A DNA stretch of 45,906 nucleotides from an uncultured Gammaproteobacteria bacterium (GCA_947260025.1 CAMYON010000036.1:1-45906); one strand, 5' to 3'; numbered from the stretch's first letter, positions 16,724 through 26,262 are shown. Notes: generated by a model from the sequence alone, not told the origin. Numbers and translations are program-made.

Positions 16724-16776
16724 TCCTGCCGGACAGGAAATCAGCGCTCGGTGGATGACTCGCCGAGCTTGCGTTA

Positions 16777-18855
16777 TCAGGGCAGTTTAAATTCGGGCGC
16801 CAGCTCGGTGATCTCGCGGCGGAACGGGATCTCGTCGACCCGCTCGCCGAGCTCGCGGGCAAAGCGGTGACCCTCGTAAACCGCGGCGGCGATGGTCGCG
16901 GGTCCGTGGCAATCGCCAATCGGCCTGAACGTCTCGATACCGGCCGCGCGCAGGCGATCCGGCGTGGCTGCGAGCTCCTGGTACAGGCTATCTTCGGGTA
17001 AGCGCGATGTCACCATGACCACCGACGATGCCGCCAGTAGCCGCGATTTTCCGGAGTAAATGCAGCCCACAGCGACGCTGTCGTCGGTGATTTCCTGCAG
17101 TTCGTGGCTGGTGACGATGTCGACTCCGACCTCCAGCAGGCGCGCCTGGATGCGGTGCTGTTCTAGGGTGTAGTCGGTCCAGGACGCGACCCGTGCATCC
17201 GGCGTTACCAGCGTCACCTGGCAGCCGTCCGCCACCAGCTGTTCGGCGATCACCGAGCCCATGTAGTAATGATCGTCGTCGTAAACCAGCACGCTGCCCT
17301 GCGGACGCGTGCCGGCCATGATGTCGTCCGGCGTCAGCAAATTATCTCCATCGGTGCCTGCAATCGGGAACTGGTGTTGACGTCCGTAACCGTCGCGTCG
17401 CCAGCGCGCGCCGGTTGCGATGGCGACATGCGCGGCCCCGAATTCGAGAATCTGGTCCGCGTCGAGCAGGCTGGATTTATACACCTCGACGTTAGCCATC
17501 TGCGAAATCTGGTAGGTTCGATAATCCCGCACCCGGGCCCAGGCGCCCAGGCCCGGCAGCCGGCTTTCGCGGGTCACGCGCCCTCCCAGTTCTGCGGCGG
17601 CATCTGCCAGTATCACGTCATGGCCGCGGCGCCCGGCGGCGAGTGCGGCCTCCAGCCCTGCCGGCCCGGCGCCAACCACCAGCAGCGCACCATCGTCGGC
17701 TTTGGGCGCGATGCGTTCCGGGTGCCAGCCGCGTCGCCATTCCTCGCTCTTGGTCGGATTCTGGGTACAGCGCATCGGCGCGGCCATGTTGTCCCAGGCG
17801 ACGCAGATGTTGCAGCCGATGCACTCGCGTATGTCCTCGATTCGGCCTTCCTCGATTTTTTTCGGCAGGAACGGATCGGCGATCGACGGTCTCGCCGCGC
17901 CGATCATGTCGACGACACCCTTGTTAACGAGAGACACCATGCGATCGGGCGTCGTGTAGCGGCCTACCGCGACTACCGGTTTGGTGGTGACCTGTTTGAC
18001 GAACTCGATGAAGGGTTCCTGGTAACCCTCGTCGGCAAAGCGGCTGGTCATGCTGTCGTTGTCCCATTCGGCGACGTTGACGTCCCATAGATCTGGCAAC
18101 TCGGCCAGCATTTCGATGATTTCGCGACCTTCCTTGTGGGCTTCTATCCCGTCGGCACCCCGCAACTCGTCGACCGAGAAGCGCACCACGACACCCATGG
18201 TGTCGCCTACGGCCTCCTTCGTGTCTTCGATAATCTCGCGGAACAGCCGCACCCGGTTTTCGAGACTGCCGCCATACTCGTCGGTGCGAAAATTATAACG
18301 CGGCAGCATAAACATGCCGGCCAGCGACAGGTTATGCCCGGCATAGCAGCAGATGATGTCAAAGCCGGCTTTTTTTGCCCGTTTGACGGCGTCCAGGTGC
18401 CAGCGTCGGTAGGCGCGGATATCGGCTTTGTTCATGGCGCGTGCCTGCACCGGAAAATTGTGGGTCGGCACCGGCATGTGGCTCGGGAACAGCGGAACTT
18501 CCCGGCTGTAGAGGTTGCCGGCCCATTTACCGTTGTGCACCAGCTCGGTCGACGCCAGCGCACCGTGCTCGTGCACGGCGTCACACATGCGCGCGAGATA
18601 GGGTATGTCCTGGTCCGACCACAGCCGACACTCGGTTGCGGGGGTAAAGTCGCTCGACGGGTGGATATCAATCTGCTCGGTCGATACCACGGCCCAGCCG
18701 CCCTCGGCCTTGATCCCGCGCATAGCGGCCATGCTGGAGGGGAAGGTGCGGCCCATGCCGTTGCAATGGGGCGCCTGGTAGAATCGATTCCTGGCCGTGA
18801 CCGGCCCGATTTTTACGGGCTCGAACAGGACGTCGTAGCGGGGGTCACGCTTCAT
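16777..18855 (-). CDS. Dimethylamine/trimethylamine dehydrogenase-family iron-sulfur flavoprotein, probably dimethylamine dehydrogenase
   Basis: A 692-residue enzyme collinear with trimethylamine dehydrogenase (TMADH): OYE-type TIM barrel (about 1-340), 4Fe-4S cluster, then two nucleotide-binding domains. Cys31 (APHCNGMG) matches the cysteine that binds FMN covalently; Tyr171, His174 and Asp267 match the catalytic triad; Cys345, Cys348, Cys351 and Cys363 match the cluster ligands. Of the three aromatic substrate-cage residues, Trp264 and Trp354 are present but the TMADH Tyr60 position is Gln61. From memory of the family, dimethylamine dehydrogenase has Gln there, so dimethylamine (to methylamine plus formaldehyde) is the best guess. 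No electron-transfer flavoprotein gene is adjacent. Histamine dehydrogenase is an alternative but would lack the second Trp. Confidence 0.85.
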   Translation of the reverse strand: MKRDPRYDVLFEPVKIGPVTARNRFYQAPHCNGMGRTFPSSMAAMRGIKAEGGWAVVSTEQIDIHPSSDFTPATECRLWSDQDIPYLARMCDAVHEHGALASTELVHNGKWAGNLYSREVPLFPSHMPVPTHNFPVQARAMNKADIRAYRRWHLDAVKRAKKAGFDIICCYAGHNLSLAGMFMLPRYNFRTDEYGGSLENRVRLFREIIEDTKEAVGDTMGVVVRFSVDELRGADGIEAHKEGREIIEMLAELPDLWDVNVAEWDNDSMTSRFADEGYQEPFIEFVKQVTTKPVVAVGRYTTPDRMVSLVNKGVVDMIGAARPSIADPFLPKKIEEGRIEDIRECIGCNICVAWDNMAAPMRCTQNPTKSEEWRRGWHPERIAPKADDGALLVVGAGPAGLEAALAAGRRGHDVILADAAAELGGRVTRESRLPGLGAWARVRDYRTYQISQMANVEVYKSSLLDADQILEFGAAHVAIATGARWRRDGYGRQHQFPIAGTDGDNLLTPDDIMAGTRPQGSVLVYDDDHYYMGSVIAEQLVADGCQVTLVTPDARVASWTDYTLEQHRIQARLLEVGVDIVTSHELQEITDDSVAVGCIYSGKSRLLAASSVVMVTSRLPEDSLYQELAATPDRLRAAGIETFRPIGDCHGPATIAAAVYEGHRFARELGERVDEIPFRREITELAPEFKLP

Positions 18856-19116
18856 ATTGCATTCCAGTCTGGTTATTTGCGTACATCAATTTGGTTATTG
18901 TTTGCGAATCTCGTGTCGTGGCAGTCGGGCCGGCATGGCTAGCCGACATTGTCCGAATTTTACGGGTCAATATCCAGTCCTCGAAAAAGAAACCAGGCCG
19001 TCGGTCATTGTTGGCCACGAACCGTCGCGGCATGATAATGTCCGATTTCTAAATGGCGCCGGAAGTCGCCGTGTCTATTGACTAAATCGGCAAGGGGATA
19101 TCGAGGTGAAGCGAAA

Positions 19117-19896
19117 GTGAACAGGATCGGAAAACTGACAAGCGTGTGGCGCTATCCTGTGAAAAGCATGCGCGGCGAGCAGGTCGAAGACGTTTTTGTC
19201 GCCTATACCGGCGTCATGGGCGATCGCCTTTACGCGATTTCGTCCTCTGACGCGCCGCCCGAGTTCCCCTGGCACACCAATCGCGAGCAGGAAGAATTTG
19301 TCCTTTACAGGGCCAGCTACAGGCATCGTGAATCCACGCTGAAACCGCCGGCGCTGGAAGCGGCGTTCAAGGGTTCGCTGAACCCGCCTTATCCGCTGGC
19401 CGATGCCTTCGCGCTCGAAATCGAAACCCCCGATGGTCAGACGCTTGATGTGGAGGATCCCGCATTTCTCGCCAGCCTGCGCGACAAGTCCGAAGGCGCG
19501 CTAACTCTGCACTTCACGCAGAAGAACGCGGTCGACTGTCGGCCGTTGTCGCTGTTCTCGCATCAAACCCTGGCGCAGCTGGAGCAGGAAACCGGGCTGG
19601 AGCTCGATCAGCGCCGCTTCCGCGCGAATTTTTACGTGGACTGGGATTCTGCGAACGGGTTCTACGAAAATGAACTCGTCAATCGCAGGCTGAAGGTCGG
19701 TGAGCGTCTCGAAATCATGGTGCGCGAACTCGACCCGCGCTGCAAATCGATCACCATCGATCCCGACACGGCGGAGACCCAGCCGCGGATTCTGCGGCAT
19801 ATTGCCAGGAAACACGACGGTTTCGCCGGGGTCTACGCCGCGGTACTCACGGAAGGTACGGTCAGGGCCGGCGACGAAATCTGGCTGCTGGACTAG
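19117..19896 (+). CDS. MOSC-domain protein (YcbX/mARC-like molybdenum-cofactor enzyme)
   Basis: A 259-residue protein with the MOSC N-terminal beta barrel (KLTSVWRYPVKSMRGE at about 5-20, TGVMGDRLYA) followed by the MOSC catalytic domain, including RPLSLFSH, RRFRANFYVD and the cofactor-binding cysteine in ELDPRCKSITIDPDT (Cys209). YcbX and mARC proteins reduce N-hydroxylated compounds. In E. coli YcbX a 2Fe-2S ferredoxin domain is fused at the C terminus; here it is the next gene, 4 bases away. The start is taken as GTG 19117 after an AGGTGA site; a TTG at 19078 would add 13 residues. It is divergent from the dimethylamine-dehydrogenase-like gene. Confidence 0.87.
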   Translation: MNRIGKLTSVWRYPVKSMRGEQVEDVFVAYTGVMGDRLYAISSSDAPPEFPWHTNREQEEFVLYRASYRHRESTLKPPALEAAFKGSLNPPYPLADAFALEIETPDGQTLDVEDPAFLASLRDKSEGALTLHFTQKNAVDCRPLSLFSHQTLAQLEQETGLELDQRRFRANFYVDWDSANGFYENELVNRRLKVGERLEIMVRELDPRCKSITIDPDTAETQPRILRHIARKHDGFAGVYAAVLTEGTVRAGDEIWLLD

Positions 19897-19900
19897 TCGA

Positions 19901-20206
19901 ATGAGTACCAGGCCTCCGAATGGTGACGATGTCAAAAGTTTCCGCGTGACGCTCGACGGCATCGAGCACCAGCTGGATTATCGACCTGGAGCGGTGCTGC
20001 TGGATTGCATGATCGACGCCGATCTTGATCCCGCGTTCCAGTGCCGGGAAGGGCACTGTGGAACCTGCATGGTTCTGAAGCTCGCCGGCGAGGTGGAAAT
20101 GCGACAGAACAACGTTCTTTCCCGGCGCGATCTCGAACTGGGCTACATCCTGCTGTGCCAGTCGATACCGCTGTCGGACGATGTGCAGGTCGATTGCGAT
20201 GCCTGA
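19901..20206 (+). CDS. 2Fe-2S ferredoxin (plant type)
   Basis: A 101-residue ferredoxin with the cluster motif Cys48-x4-Cys53-x2-Cys56 (QCREGHCGTC) and distal Cys86 (YILLCQS). It equals the C-terminal domain of YcbX-type proteins and follows the MOSC gene by 4 bases, so it most likely delivers electrons to that enzyme. The ATG at 19901 is clear; there is no longer in-frame alternative outside the MOSC gene. It ends the two-gene operon; 75 bases separate it from the convergent GGDEF gene. Confidence 0.9.
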   Translation: MSTRPPNGDDVKSFRVTLDGIEHQLDYRPGAVLLDCMIDADLDPAFQCREGHCGTCMVLKLAGEVEMRQNNVLSRRDLELGYILLCQSIPLSDDVQVDCDA

Positions 20207-20281
20207 TCCGATTGTGAATCCGTTATGCTGCACGGGTAAGGCATTAAGCGTTAAACGCGAGAATCAGGACTAAGCGCTATA

Positions 20282-21466
20282 TCATTCGCTGACGCAGTTA
20301 CGGCCTTTGCCCTTGGCGCGATAGAGTGCCTGGTCCGCCCGTTTCAGTATGTCCCAGGGCGTGGATTCCTTGCCGACCGAATCCGCGAAACCGATGGATA
20401 CGGTAACCTTTACCGAATTGTTTTCGACGGGCGCGGTACGGTTATCGTTGGCCCTGCGGCCGACCCGCCGGATGATAAAAGGCTTGTTCGCGATTTCCTC
20501 GCGCAGGGCTTCGAGGTGGCGTACCGATTCGCGCGAGCCCTTGCCGGTAAATACGATGGAAAACTCTTCGCCGCCGTAGCGATAGGGCAGGCCACCACCG
20601 GTTATCCGGGTCATTTTTGATGCGATCATGCGCAACACCGCGTCTCCCGCATCGTGTCCAAAAGTATCGTTGAACTTTTTGAAATGATCGACATCCAGCA
20701 TCGCGACGGTATAGGAGCCGCTAATTTTCTGAAACTTTTCGCGCAGCGCGCGCCGTCCTGGCAATCCTGTCAGTTCGTCGATGTAAGCCATGCGCCAGGT
20801 TTCCTGCATGATTGCATACAGGCACATCAACAGCGCGGCGCTGGTGAACACGTTCAGGCTGCCGCCCTTATCGCCGAAATGCAGCTGAATGACGAGCATG
20901 AACAGCACTCCAAAACCGGCGGAAACGTGCAGCGAGGGATTCAAAATGCTGAGCGTCAGCATAACGTAAAGCGCCGCGAAAGATACGATCAGTACCGATT
21001 GCGATTGACCGGTCCAGTCGAAATACTGCGGCGGCAACCAGTCGCTCAGAACCAGCTGCATTGCCCAGGCGGGGGACGTCATCACGACGAAGATTGAAAA
21101 CACGCTGACCGCTAGCAAAATCGCGTAAGCTGTAATCGCCTTCAGGCTGATAATCCCGCGATCGGGCAACAGTGTTAATACGACGAGCAGCAGCGGTACG
21201 AAAGCGGACAGCAAACCATAGCCAAGCTCGTTGCCGGCCCAGCCAAATCGTAAAATCAGGTTCGTTACGGCGACCAGCAAAATATAGAAGAACAGCGAGC
21301 TGCGGCTGAAACGAATGCTCAAACCGGCAACGATCAGCGCCAGCATGTGCGTCAGGTAAGTAATCCCGATTGTCGCCGAAACCGGCAACTGGTCATACTT
21401 CTGGTAACCGTATAAGGACCCCAATAACAGGATCAGAATAGGAAAAAGACTTTGTAGTACTTTCAT
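20282..21466 (-). CDS. Membrane-bound diguanylate cyclase (GGDEF)
   Basis: A 394-residue protein with about seven or more hydrophobic segments in residues 1-220 and a C-terminal GGDEF domain that makes cyclic di-GMP from GTP. The GGDEF domain starts at AYIDELTGLPGRRAL and has MLDVDHFKKFNDTFGHDAGD and an intact active-site loop YRYGGEEF (Gly298 to Phe302). The RxxD inhibitory site normally five residues upstream is absent, so product inhibition at that site is not expected. It is the third gene after the kinase and receiver-GGDEF-EAL genes, 208 bases downstream of the latter, so it may have its own promoter. Confidence 0.92.
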   Translation of the reverse strand: MKVLQSLFPILILLLGSLYGYQKYDQLPVSATIGITYLTHMLALIVAGLSIRFSRSSLFFYILLVAVTNLILRFGWAGNELGYGLLSAFVPLLLVVLTLLPDRGIISLKAITAYAILLAVSVFSIFVVMTSPAWAMQLVLSDWLPPQYFDWTGQSQSVLIVSFAALYVMLTLSILNPSLHVSAGFGVLFMLVIQLHFGDKGGSLNVFTSAALLMCLYAIMQETWRMAYIDELTGLPGRRALREKFQKISGSYTVAMLDVDHFKKFNDTFGHDAGDAVLRMIASKMTRITGGGLPYRYGGEEFSIVFTGKGSRESVRHLEALREEIANKPFIIRRVGRRANDNRTAPVENNSVKVTVSIGFADSVGKESTPWDILKRADQALYRAKGKGRNCVSE

Positions 21467-21674
21467 GCAGCTGATTTGCGGTTGCTCGACCGCGAATTCC
21501 CTGTTGTTTTACCATCGCTTGCTTTGCAATGAGTGTAGCTGCTATTTGAGCAATATCCCGGAATCTGGTGCGCGGCGCTTCGATACTCGCAGTGGATCGG
21601 GATCAGGGTTTCACCGGACCTCGAACACCGCAACGGATGCTTGCCGCGGGGTCCAGGATTACTGGCCCGAAGGG

Positions 21675-23870
21675 TCAGGCGTTGGACAAACTGGAATAAT
21701 TTTCCTTCTGGGTTGTGATCCTGCCGAGGAAGTCGCTAACCGCGACGGGCCTGCTGAACAGATAACCCTGCATGACGTGGCAGCCCAACTCCTCCAGGTA
21801 GTCCGACTGGTTGGTGTTTTCGACGCCCTCGGCAACGATATCGATACCGAGTCCCTGGGCCATCCCGACGATGGCGGCCACCAGGGCTGCGCCTTTTTCC
21901 GAATGCTCGATTTCAGAAACAAAGGAATAGTCGATCTTGACCGCATGGACCGGCAATTCCCGCAGGTAGTTGAGCGACGAATAACCCGTACCGAAATCAT
22001 CGATCGCGATCGAAATTCCCTTGTTGGACAGCACCTGCAGTTTATGGGTGCAGGCCTGGATATCGCTCATGAACATATTTTCGGTTATTTCGATTTCCAG
22101 GCGCTTCGGCTCGATGCCGTAGTGCCGGGTTAGCGCCACCAGGCTCTCCGGGAAATTTTTATTGCGGATATCGGAAGCCGATAAATTAATGCTGACCTTG
22201 ATGCCGCTCGCCAGGAAATCCTCGTTGGCGAACAGATCGGTGGCGACCCGGTGCAGCACCCAGTCGCTGAGCTGCTCGATAATGCGGGATTCCTCGGCGT
22301 GCTCGATAAAATAGTTGGGCTCGACCAGCCCGAACTCCGGATGGTTCCATCGCAGCAGGGCTTCGACTCCCACGATGCGTCGGGTGGTCACATCCAGTTG
22401 CGGCTGGTAGTAAATTTCCAGTTCGTCGTTCTTGAGCGCTTTCCTGAGTCCGCTTTCGATCGAAATCTTTTCGGCTGCCGCGTGCTCCAGTTTGTCGTCG
22501 TAAAAGGTGTAGCCGTTCTTGCCGGTGGCCTTGACATCGTACATCGCCATGTCGGCGTTCTTGATCAGCGTATTGATATCGTTCGAATCGTCGGGAAACA
22601 CCGCTATGCCGATACTGACGTTGACGTAAACTTCCTTGCCGCGCAGATAAAAGGGTTGCTGCAGGCTCGCGATGAGTTTCTGCGCGACGCTTTCGGCCTG
22701 GAGCCGGGTCGTGGGTTGCGGCAGTAGCAGCATGAATTCGTCGCCACCGAGCCTGGCCAGGGTGTCACCCGTCCTGATTTCGGCCTTGAGCCTGTCGGCA
22801 ACCTCGACCAGCAGTTGATCGCCAACCACGTGGCCGAAACTGTCGTTGATCAATTTGAATCGATCCAGATCGAGAAACATGACGATCAGCGTCTGGCCGG
22901 TTCTGGCCGCCTGTTTTACCGCCAGGTCCAGCCGGTCCAGCAGCATGGCCCGATTCGGCAACTTGGTGAGCAGGTCGTGGTAGGCCTGGTAGGTGATCAG
23001 TTTCTCTGCCTTTTTGCGACTGGAAATATCGCGTGCGACGCCATAGGTGCCCTGGTAGGTGCTGACCTTTTTCGAACCTTTCGAGTCGACCGAGTATATC
23101 CCCATCGAGTTGAGCTCTATCGGGCAAACCGAGGTCTGGAATGATTTCGACGAATTTACGGCATTACACTTCAGCCCGAGCTCGACGGTGCGGTTAGTGC
23201 GGCTTTCCCGGCGACGCTCATTGAACAGGTACTCGGCTTTCATGCGGTCTTCGTCGGCAATAATCTCGCTGTAGTGTTTGCCGATCAGATCGGCCCGTTC
23301 GTAGCCGAGCAGGCGCTTGACGCTATTGTTTACGAAGCTGAATTCGCCCTTCAGGTTCAGGATGTAAATCAGATCGGGTGAATTGTTTACCATGTAGCGA
23401 TGGAGCTGTTCCGAGTGTTCGAGCCGTTTCTGGATCTGGGCTTTTTCGTCCTCGACCAGGAGTTTATCCAGCGCGTTGCGAATGGAATGTTCCAGCTCGT
23501 CGAAGCTGTAGGGCTTGCGGAAAATATCGTAGGCGCCGAGGCGCACCGCATCGGTGACCTTGTTGATCGAGGTTTCGCCGCTGATGACGATTACGGTGGT
23601 CTGTATTTTCTTTTCCCGGATGAAGGTCAGCACCTGGTCGCCGGATTTTTTGGGCATGTTGAGGTCGAGGATGATCAGGTTGTATTGCCGTTGCTGAATC
23701 AGCGATATGGCTTCTTCGCCATCCTCAGCCTCGGTGATATCGGGCCATTGCCGTTTTAGCAGCGCTACCAGGCTTTCGCGGGCGCGGGCGTCGTCGTCCA
23801 CCACCAGGAACGAGATCGATTTTTCGGATCGAGGAGGATTTTCATCGGAACTAATCAAGGAGTTATCCAT
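21675..23870 (-). CDS. Response regulator with PAS, GGDEF and EAL domains
   Basis: A 731-residue cytoplasmic c-di-GMP regulator. Receiver domain residues 18-135 with acidic pocket Asp25-27, phospho-acceptor Asp69 (LIILDLNMP) and Lys119 (FRKP). A PAS domain follows (about 150-290). The GGDEF domain has an intact loop (RLGGDEF, 373-379) and an RxxD inhibitory site at 366-369. The EAL domain starts at GVEALLRW (503-505 EAL) and keeps NLSASDIRNKNF, EITE and DDFGTGYSS. Both enzyme domains therefore look active. The start is 3 bases after the stop of the HDOD kinase gene, so the pair forms an operon and almost certainly a two-component system. Confidence 0.93.
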   Translation of the reverse strand: MDNSLISSDENPPRSEKSISFLVVDDDARARESLVALLKRQWPDITEAEDGEEAISLIQQRQYNLIILDLNMPKKSGDQVLTFIREKKIQTTVIVISGETSINKVTDAVRLGAYDIFRKPYSFDELEHSIRNALDKLLVEDEKAQIQKRLEHSEQLHRYMVNNSPDLIYILNLKGEFSFVNNSVKRLLGYERADLIGKHYSEIIADEDRMKAEYLFNERRRESRTNRTVELGLKCNAVNSSKSFQTSVCPIELNSMGIYSVDSKGSKKVSTYQGTYGVARDISSRKKAEKLITYQAYHDLLTKLPNRAMLLDRLDLAVKQAARTGQTLIVMFLDLDRFKLINDSFGHVVGDQLLVEVADRLKAEIRTGDTLARLGGDEFMLLLPQPTTRLQAESVAQKLIASLQQPFYLRGKEVYVNVSIGIAVFPDDSNDINTLIKNADMAMYDVKATGKNGYTFYDDKLEHAAAEKISIESGLRKALKNDELEIYYQPQLDVTTRRIVGVEALLRWNHPEFGLVEPNYFIEHAEESRIIEQLSDWVLHRVATDLFANEDFLASGIKVSINLSASDIRNKNFPESLVALTRHYGIEPKRLEIEITENMFMSDIQACTHKLQVLSNKGISIAIDDFGTGYSSLNYLRELPVHAVKIDYSFVSEIEHSEKGAALVAAIVGMAQGLGIDIVAEGVENTNQSDYLEELGCHVMQGYLFSRPVAVSDFLGRITTQKENYSSLSNA

Positions 23871-23873
23871 TGC

Positions 23874-26003
23874 TTATACTTCACCGGACTGCTGGTTATC
23901 TGACAGTGGGATCAGGACTTCGAACAAAGCACCCCCGACCTCGTTTTCCATATACTTAATCTGGCCGCTGAAGCTCCGTATAATGTCGGCTACTACCGAA
24001 AGGCCGAGACCCCGCCCGGCACCTTGTTTCTCGCTGGCCAGGGGCGAAAACAGGTGTTGCAGGATTTTTTCGTCAATGCCCTTGCCTCGATCCGAAATCG
24101 AGAACTGCGCGTAAAGCATACCATCGAGATTCACGAAATGATGGCTGGCAACCATGATCGCTGCATCGCTAGTCTGGGCCTCGACTGCATTTTTCACCAG
24201 GTTCAGAACAATCTGGCGGAAAGCGTCCTGGGTGATTTGAATCTCGGCTTCTTTGCGATCGAGGCTCCACATGATTTGAACCTCTTTGTCGCCACAGGTG
24301 GATTTTACATACAGCGGGATACAATTTTCCAGTTCCGTGTTCAGATGAACCGCCTGCGCGCCCGCGTACTTGCCATCCTTGAAATTCCAGACGATGTTTC
24401 GAATTCTCTGCAATTCCTCCTGCAGTACCTCGATTTCCTTGTTGTTTTCGTCGCCTTCCGACTGCGTGTTGACTTTCAGGATGTCGATATAATTTCCAAT
24501 AACGCTCAGGGGATTGCTGATTTCATGAATCAGCCTGTCGATGTCGTTTTGATCGTTTTCCTCCGGCTGCGGCTCGCCCGCATCCTGGTTAGCGGCCGAC
24601 CAGGTTTCGGCAACGTTCTCGAGGTAACTGGAGATGACGTCGGAGAGCTTGTCCAGGTTGTTTTTCTGGGTTTTGTGACAACCGATGACGACGGTTCCGA
24701 TCGCCTGTTTCTCATGCCTGAGCGGAAAACTCAGCGCGATATCATGATTCAGCCGGCGAATAATCTGGCGGTCCGATATGGGCGATTTCTTGTAATCCGG
24801 AATTTCGGGCTCGATCCACAGCTGGCTTTGTTTGACGAAGCTCCGGGTGAGCTGACTATTATTATTCTCGACGGAAAACTTGCTCACCGGAACGGCGTGG
24901 CTAATCTGGTAAAGGCATAGAAATCCGCCATCCTGCGGATCGTGAAGCAACAGGGCCACATCGGAAATAGAGAAGAAAAACTGCATCTCGCGCGCAATTT
25001 TATCCAGCAGTGCCCTCGGAGATTCCGGGATCGCCGAAAACTGGTGTTCCGGATTAATGACCCTGGATAGCGAGGCATTCCTGATTTTGCGCGCGAGTTT
25101 GATGGTTTCCTTTTCGATATCCCGCGACAGATGCTCCTGGGTCAGGCAGCGGGACCGCGGCAGGGAGATTCCGATTTTCTTTGCCGTCTGGGTAACCCTG
25201 TCCTTGACGTGCATATAGATGTTCTTTAGATCCTTGTCGCTAACCAGCCTGGATCTCCAGTCGGCATCCACGCTCCCCTCGTGGCTCCAGTGGCGCGCCA
25301 GCTGGCTGGCTTCGGCAACGATCTGGCACAGCATGTCGCAACCCTGCAGCTGTTCTTCCTCTTCATGGTGGAAGCGAACGGCGTCGGCGATCCCGGGATT
25401 CAGGCTCGGCCATTGCTCGAGAATGCTGGCGCCGAGTTCGGTATGGCTGACACCGTACTGCGAATTTTCCTTGGCGATTGTCTCGGACTCGGTTTCGGAA
25501 TTTATTATCTTGATGTATTGCTCGTGGAACCTGGCGTCGAAAATGATCTGTCCAAAATCGTGGAACAGGCCTGCAAGGAAAGCGTCCTCGGGGCGCACGT
25601 AGTCCGTGGCTATCGCAATATCACGGGCAAATACGGCACAGTAAAGGGAGTCCAGCCATAAATTACAGACAAATTCCTTTTGCGTATTGATCAGGCCCGC
25701 GAACAGCTGTTGTATCGACGAGGTTATCGCCATGGTCTTCACCAGGTCATGACCGACTAGCTTGATCGCCTGCTCCAGGGAGTCTACCGGCTCCCTGATC
25801 GCGAATGCGGTCGAGTTGACCGCCATGAAAAGCTTGCTGGTGAGAGCGGCATCGATGCTGATCAGCGCGGCGAGGTCGCCGGTCGAACTGTCGGGGTCGT
25901 GGCAGACGTCAAGCAGCTGACTGAGAATGTGCGGAGGGCTAGGCAGTCGGACCAGTTCCATGGATTCCAGGACCGATTTTGGCGGACTTCCTAATTCATA
26001 CAT
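23874..26003 (-). CDS. HDOD-GAF sensor histidine kinase
   Basis: A 709-residue protein without signal peptide or membrane spans. Residues about 15-225 form an HDOD domain (LFHDFG at 147-151, VRFHHEEEE at 209-217). About 325-470 resemble a GAF domain. The phospho-acceptor region is RLIHEISNPLSVIGNY (His493), and the HATPase has N-box NLVKNAVEA (601-609), G1 ISDRGKGID and G2 GAGRGLGLSVV. HDOD domains in signalling proteins act as regulatory modules rather than phosphohydrolases. It is followed after 3 bases by the receiver-PAS-GGDEF-EAL gene, its probable target. It is divergent from the glycogen operon across 361 bases. Confidence 0.9.
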   Translation of the reverse strand: MYELGSPPKSVLESMELVRLPSPPHILSQLLDVCHDPDSSTGDLAALISIDAALTSKLFMAVNSTAFAIREPVDSLEQAIKLVGHDLVKTMAITSSIQQLFAGLINTQKEFVCNLWLDSLYCAVFARDIAIATDYVRPEDAFLAGLFHDFGQIIFDARFHEQYIKIINSETESETIAKENSQYGVSHTELGASILEQWPSLNPGIADAVRFHHEEEEQLQGCDMLCQIVAEASQLARHWSHEGSVDADWRSRLVSDKDLKNIYMHVKDRVTQTAKKIGISLPRSRCLTQEHLSRDIEKETIKLARKIRNASLSRVINPEHQFSAIPESPRALLDKIAREMQFFFSISDVALLLHDPQDGGFLCLYQISHAVPVSKFSVENNNSQLTRSFVKQSQLWIEPEIPDYKKSPISDRQIIRRLNHDIALSFPLRHEKQAIGTVVIGCHKTQKNNLDKLSDVISSYLENVAETWSAANQDAGEPQPEENDQNDIDRLIHEISNPLSVIGNYIDILKVNTQSEGDENNKEIEVLQEELQRIRNIVWNFKDGKYAGAQAVHLNTELENCIPLYVKSTCGDKEVQIMWSLDRKEAEIQITQDAFRQIVLNLVKNAVEAQTSDAAIMVASHHFVNLDGMLYAQFSISDRGKGIDEKILQHLFSPLASEKQGAGRGLGLSVVADIIRSFSGQIKYMENEVGGALFEVLIPLSDNQQSGEV

Positions 26004-26175
26004 TTTTTCGATATTATCGTTATTGTTTCAGCACCGACTGAACGCCGATAATACACTAATTCAAGGCCTTATTTGGACCACCCATCGGATATAGGGTGCG
26101 CCACTTCACAGAAATTGTGGAAATCCGGGATCTGGCCCCCGGTGGGTAGTTCCGCAGCGCAGCAATAACAGGGGA

Positions 26176-26204
26176 TACTGCTGCCATCGCTAAAGCTATA
26201 TAAT
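26176..26204 (+). promoter_or_regulatory. Possible promoter of the glycogen operon
   Basis: The hexamer TATAAT at 26199-26204 is a perfect -10 box. The hexamer at the -35 position with a 17-base spacer (26176-26181, TACTGC) is poor, so activation by a regulator or another -35 would be needed. It would give a leader of about 155 bases before glgC. Confidence 0.3.
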
Positions 26205-26227
26205 CCCCCGCAAGCAGGCAGTTTGTT

Positions 26228-26262
26228 TTGTTGCTACAGCGCTGTAAGTGCACTGGCAACAA
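26228..26262 (+). promoter_or_regulatory. Nested palindrome/hairpin in the glgC leader
   Basis: TTGTTGC (26228-26234) pairs perfectly with GCAACAA (26256-26262). Directly inside it lies a perfect 12-base palindrome TACAGCGCTGTA (26235-26246). It could be a leader-RNA hairpin or an operator for a dimeric regulator, about 100 bases upstream of the glgC start. Confidence 0.45.

Noticed and set aside
17269..18090. 273-codon plus-strand frame opposite the dimethylamine-dehydrogenase-like gene
   Set aside because: Shadow of a well-conserved enzyme on the other strand; composition is typical of antisense GC-rich frames.
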